Assembly (NCBI GenBank): GCA_029860565.1
Contig: JAOUAY010000058.1
Location: forward strand, 1 to 6,947
Direction: 5' to 3'
DNA from: Candidatus Nitrosopumilus sp.
GTDB taxonomy: Archaea; Thermoproteota; Nitrososphaeria; Nitrososphaerales; Nitrosopumilaceae
Length of the DNA: 6,947 nt
Shown piece after piece: positions 5,332-6,947 of the stretch. The notes under the pieces are model-generated. The model was not told the origin of the DNA and searched no databases. It saw only the letters and a list, made by a program, of their open reading frames with translations. Both the position numbers and the translations under genes were made by a program. Numbering within the stretch: the first letter of the stretch is position 1; each line of letters opens with the position of its first letter.

Positions 5332-6947
5332 GCTGTTTTCTTTTAACTATACCAAATATTGCTATTCCAATTAAAATTATGGCAATTATGCCTATTTGTT
5401 TTTCTGGAATATCTATTGCATTTACTTTATTGTAATTTTCTGGAATCGAATTGATTTCAATTGTATTGAATGCATTTGACGTGTTACCTTTAACTCTAAT
5501 TTTAGCATCTATCCAATATTTTGAATTTTCATAGATTTCAATGGATGCTTTTTTGTTTGGTGTTGTAGTTACTGTGTACTCACTTCCATCTTTACTATTT
5601 ATTATTGAAATTTTTGCAAAACTCCACTCTTCTGGATGATAAACCTCAAAGAAAAGTTTCTGGTTTTCTTGATTTACAGAAATTAAACCTGGTGTGTAAT
5701 GTATCAGAAATGGAACTGTGTATCGTGTATTTTCATGCTTGATAATTAATTTTCCTTCATGGTCTCCAAATCTTTCTTCACTCATATTCATTTTGATTTG
5801 CAATATGTTCCCTTCAAGAACATGTGCAAATTTTATAAATTTTGGACCTTCAAATTTGATATCCAAATCATCTAATGTTCCATTAAGTAATTTTAATTCA
5901 AATTGTTTTTTTATAATTAGTTCTTTTGATGAAATATTAGCGACAAAATTTGGTGGCATGATAATTAATTTTGCGTCATAAGCATTTCCTATGTCTAATC
6001 TTCCTGCACCAGCTTCATGTAATGAAAATTCTTGTCCATAGGCATCTGAAACAGGCTCAACTGTAGTCAATAACAGGGATTTAATTTCATGGTGGTGAAG
6101 GTCTGGGTTTTTTTGAAGTAATAGTGCTGCAGCACCACTAACATGTGGTGCTGCAAAACTTGTTCCACTTGTAAAGTTGTATCCGGCATTATTTTGTGTG
6201 GTGTTGATGTATGCACCAGGTGCCACAATTTCTGGTTTAATGTAAAATGGAGAAACTGGCCCTCTTGAACTAAAATGTGTTACAAAATCTGGATTATAAA
6301 ATAAATGCATGATACCTTTGGTATCTTCTTTAATCGATTCTTTTATTTCAAGTCCTTCTTCTCTATCCATGGATACTACTGGAATTTGTGGGGTATATCC
6401 TGATTTCATAAATTCATGAATTAATTCTCCCAAAAAAATACCTGGCTTGTTATTGTAAATAATCAATGCCTTTGCTCCTGCATCGACAGCATTTTTTTCT
6501 TTGATTGAAAAATATAATAATTCTCCTTTTACATCACTGCCTCTTTCAACAATTAGTATTGCATCTTTTACATCAAGCATTCCAAGTTCTTCGATTTTTC
6601 CATAACCTCCAAAAATTATCTTTCCTGAAATCGGTTCTTCTAATTTTGAAGAACCTACCATCGGTATTACAATATGTGGTTTTTCATCTATTTCTAATGT
6701 TGCAACAAGACTAGAAGTTAGATTATTGTATGTTGCACCTACTGTCACTGATCCAAAATTTCTTCCTGGACTGCCAATTGTTTCTAACTCTGGTCCGTCA
6801 TTTCCAGCTGCAGTTACAATAAAGATTTCTTTCTCTAATGCTAGATTAACAGCGCGTTCAATCTTTGAATTTGTTTTATTTACTCCCAAACTGATATTGA
6901 TAATATCTGCTTCATCTTCAATTGCTTTTTCAATTGCTCTGATGATT
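5315..6947 (-). CDS. Subtilisin-like S8 serine protease, membrane-anchored, 5' end outside window
   Basis: This is a secreted subtilase; 543 C-terminal residues are visible and the frame runs off the right edge. Within the visible part, DIINISLG (residues 14-21) and AAGNDG, with oxyanion-hole Asn49, belong to the catalytic domain. A PA-domain insert follows at about 90-205 (DAGAKALIIYNN, TPQIPVVSMDREEG). Then come FSSRGP at 225-230 and GTSFAAPHVSG with catalytic Ser263. The catalytic Asp and His and the signal peptide must lie beyond the window. Residues about 310-510 look like beta-sandwich repeats, and residues about 517-536 form a hydrophobic anchor (IGIIAIILIGIAIFGIV) followed by KRK, putting the enzyme outside the cell. 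A TTG at 6889 could be taken as a start but is the Leu of ISLG, so it is internal. The native substrate is unknown. The last 17 bp overlap the convergent pckA. Confidence 0.95.
   Translation of the reverse strand, partial: IIRAIEKAIEDEADIINISLGVNKTNSKIERAVNLALEKEIFIVTAAGNDGPELETIGSPGRNFGSVTVGATYNNLTSSLVATLEIDEKPHIVIPMVGSSKLEEPISGKIIFGGYGKIEELGMLDVKDAILIVERGSDVKGELLYFSIKEKNAVDAGAKALIIYNNKPGIFLGELIHEFMKSGYTPQIPVVSMDREEGLEIKESIKEDTKGIMHLFYNPDFVTHFSSRGPVSPFYIKPEIVAPGAYINTTQNNAGYNFTSGTSFAAPHVSGAAALLLQKNPDLHHHEIKSLLLTTVEPVSDAYGQEFSLHEAGAGRLDIGNAYDAKLIIMPPNFVANISSKELIIKKQFELKLLNGTLDDLDIKFEGPKFIKFAHVLEGNILQIKMNMSEERFGDHEGKLIIKHENTRYTVPFLIHYTPGLISVNQENQKLFFEVYHPEEWSFAKISIINSKDGSEYTVTTTPNKKASIEIYENSKYWIDAKIRVKGNTSNAFNTIEINSIPENYNKVNAIDIPEKQIGIIAIILIGIAIFGIVKRKQPIEKF
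5336..5344 (+). terminator. Candidate T-rich terminator after pckA
   Basis: TTTTCTTTT begins 5 bp past the pckA stop. It also lies inside the protease gene, where its complement encodes part of the lysine/arginine-rich tail after the membrane anchor. It is the best positioned T tract for ending the pckA transcript. Confidence 0.35.
6128..6155. repeat. Perfect 11-bp inverted repeat within the protease gene
   Basis: TGCAGCACCAC and its exact reverse complement flank the six-base loop TAACAT. The repeat encodes the AAPHVSGAAA stretch just after catalytic Ser263, where Ala, Pro and Gly codons happen to mirror each other. It could form a hairpin in the mRNA, but its location in a highly conserved motif suggests it is coding-driven. 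Confidence 0.5.

Noticed and set aside
5315..6889. Protease gene starting at TTG 6889
   Set aside because: The TTG encodes Leu of the conserved ISLG motif, and the frame continues upstream through typical subtilase sequence to the window edge.

Overview
The window is low in G+C (about one third by eye), gene-dense and archaeal. Ribosomal proteins L19e and L32e (absent from bacteria), a short Spt5/NusG with only NGN and KOW domains, a 57-residue SecE/Sec61-gamma and an archaeal-type D-aminoacyl-tRNA deacylase (DTD2) exclude bacteria. A bacterial-style ATP-dependent PEP carboxykinase, low G+C and closely packed short operons point to Nitrososphaerota (Thaumarchaeota), most likely a Nitrosopumilus-like ammonia oxidiser. 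That placement is inference from protein character, not a database match.

Ten genes form alternating blocks: lrp (+); rpl11-nusG-secE (-); dtdA-ogt (+); rpl19e-rpl32e (-); pckA (+); and an S8 protease whose 5' end lies beyond the right edge (-). All three convergent junctions have no spacer. The lrp and rpl11 stop codons abut, ogt and rpl19e overlap by 4 bp, and pckA and the protease overlap by 17 bp. The two divergent junctions are 39 bp (secE/dtdA) and 146 bp (rpl32e/pckA). No stretch of 300 bases lacks a gene.

The secE block covers protein export, transcription elongation and the ribosomal stalk base, but stops at L11 without the usual L1-L10-L12 genes. L32e and L19e are adjacent as in the archaeal spc ribosomal operon, but here they stand alone. 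dtdA and ogt overlap by 4 bp and may form a small proofreading/adduct-removal unit acting on tRNA and DNA. pckA links oxaloacetate and phosphoenolpyruvate. The protease is a membrane-anchored surface subtilase with a PA insert.

Four starts (secE, dtdA, rpl11, rpl32e) have an A/T-rich box centred about 26 bp upstream of the start codon and no convincing Shine-Dalgarno, which suggests leaderless mRNAs. pckA instead has a GAGGT ribosome-binding site, a likely leader of about 50 nt and a dyad near its predicted transcription start. I see no CRISPR array, insertion sequence, tRNA or rRNA, and no clearly novel system. The points of interest are gene relocation, operon truncation, overlapping gene ends and the pckA control region.
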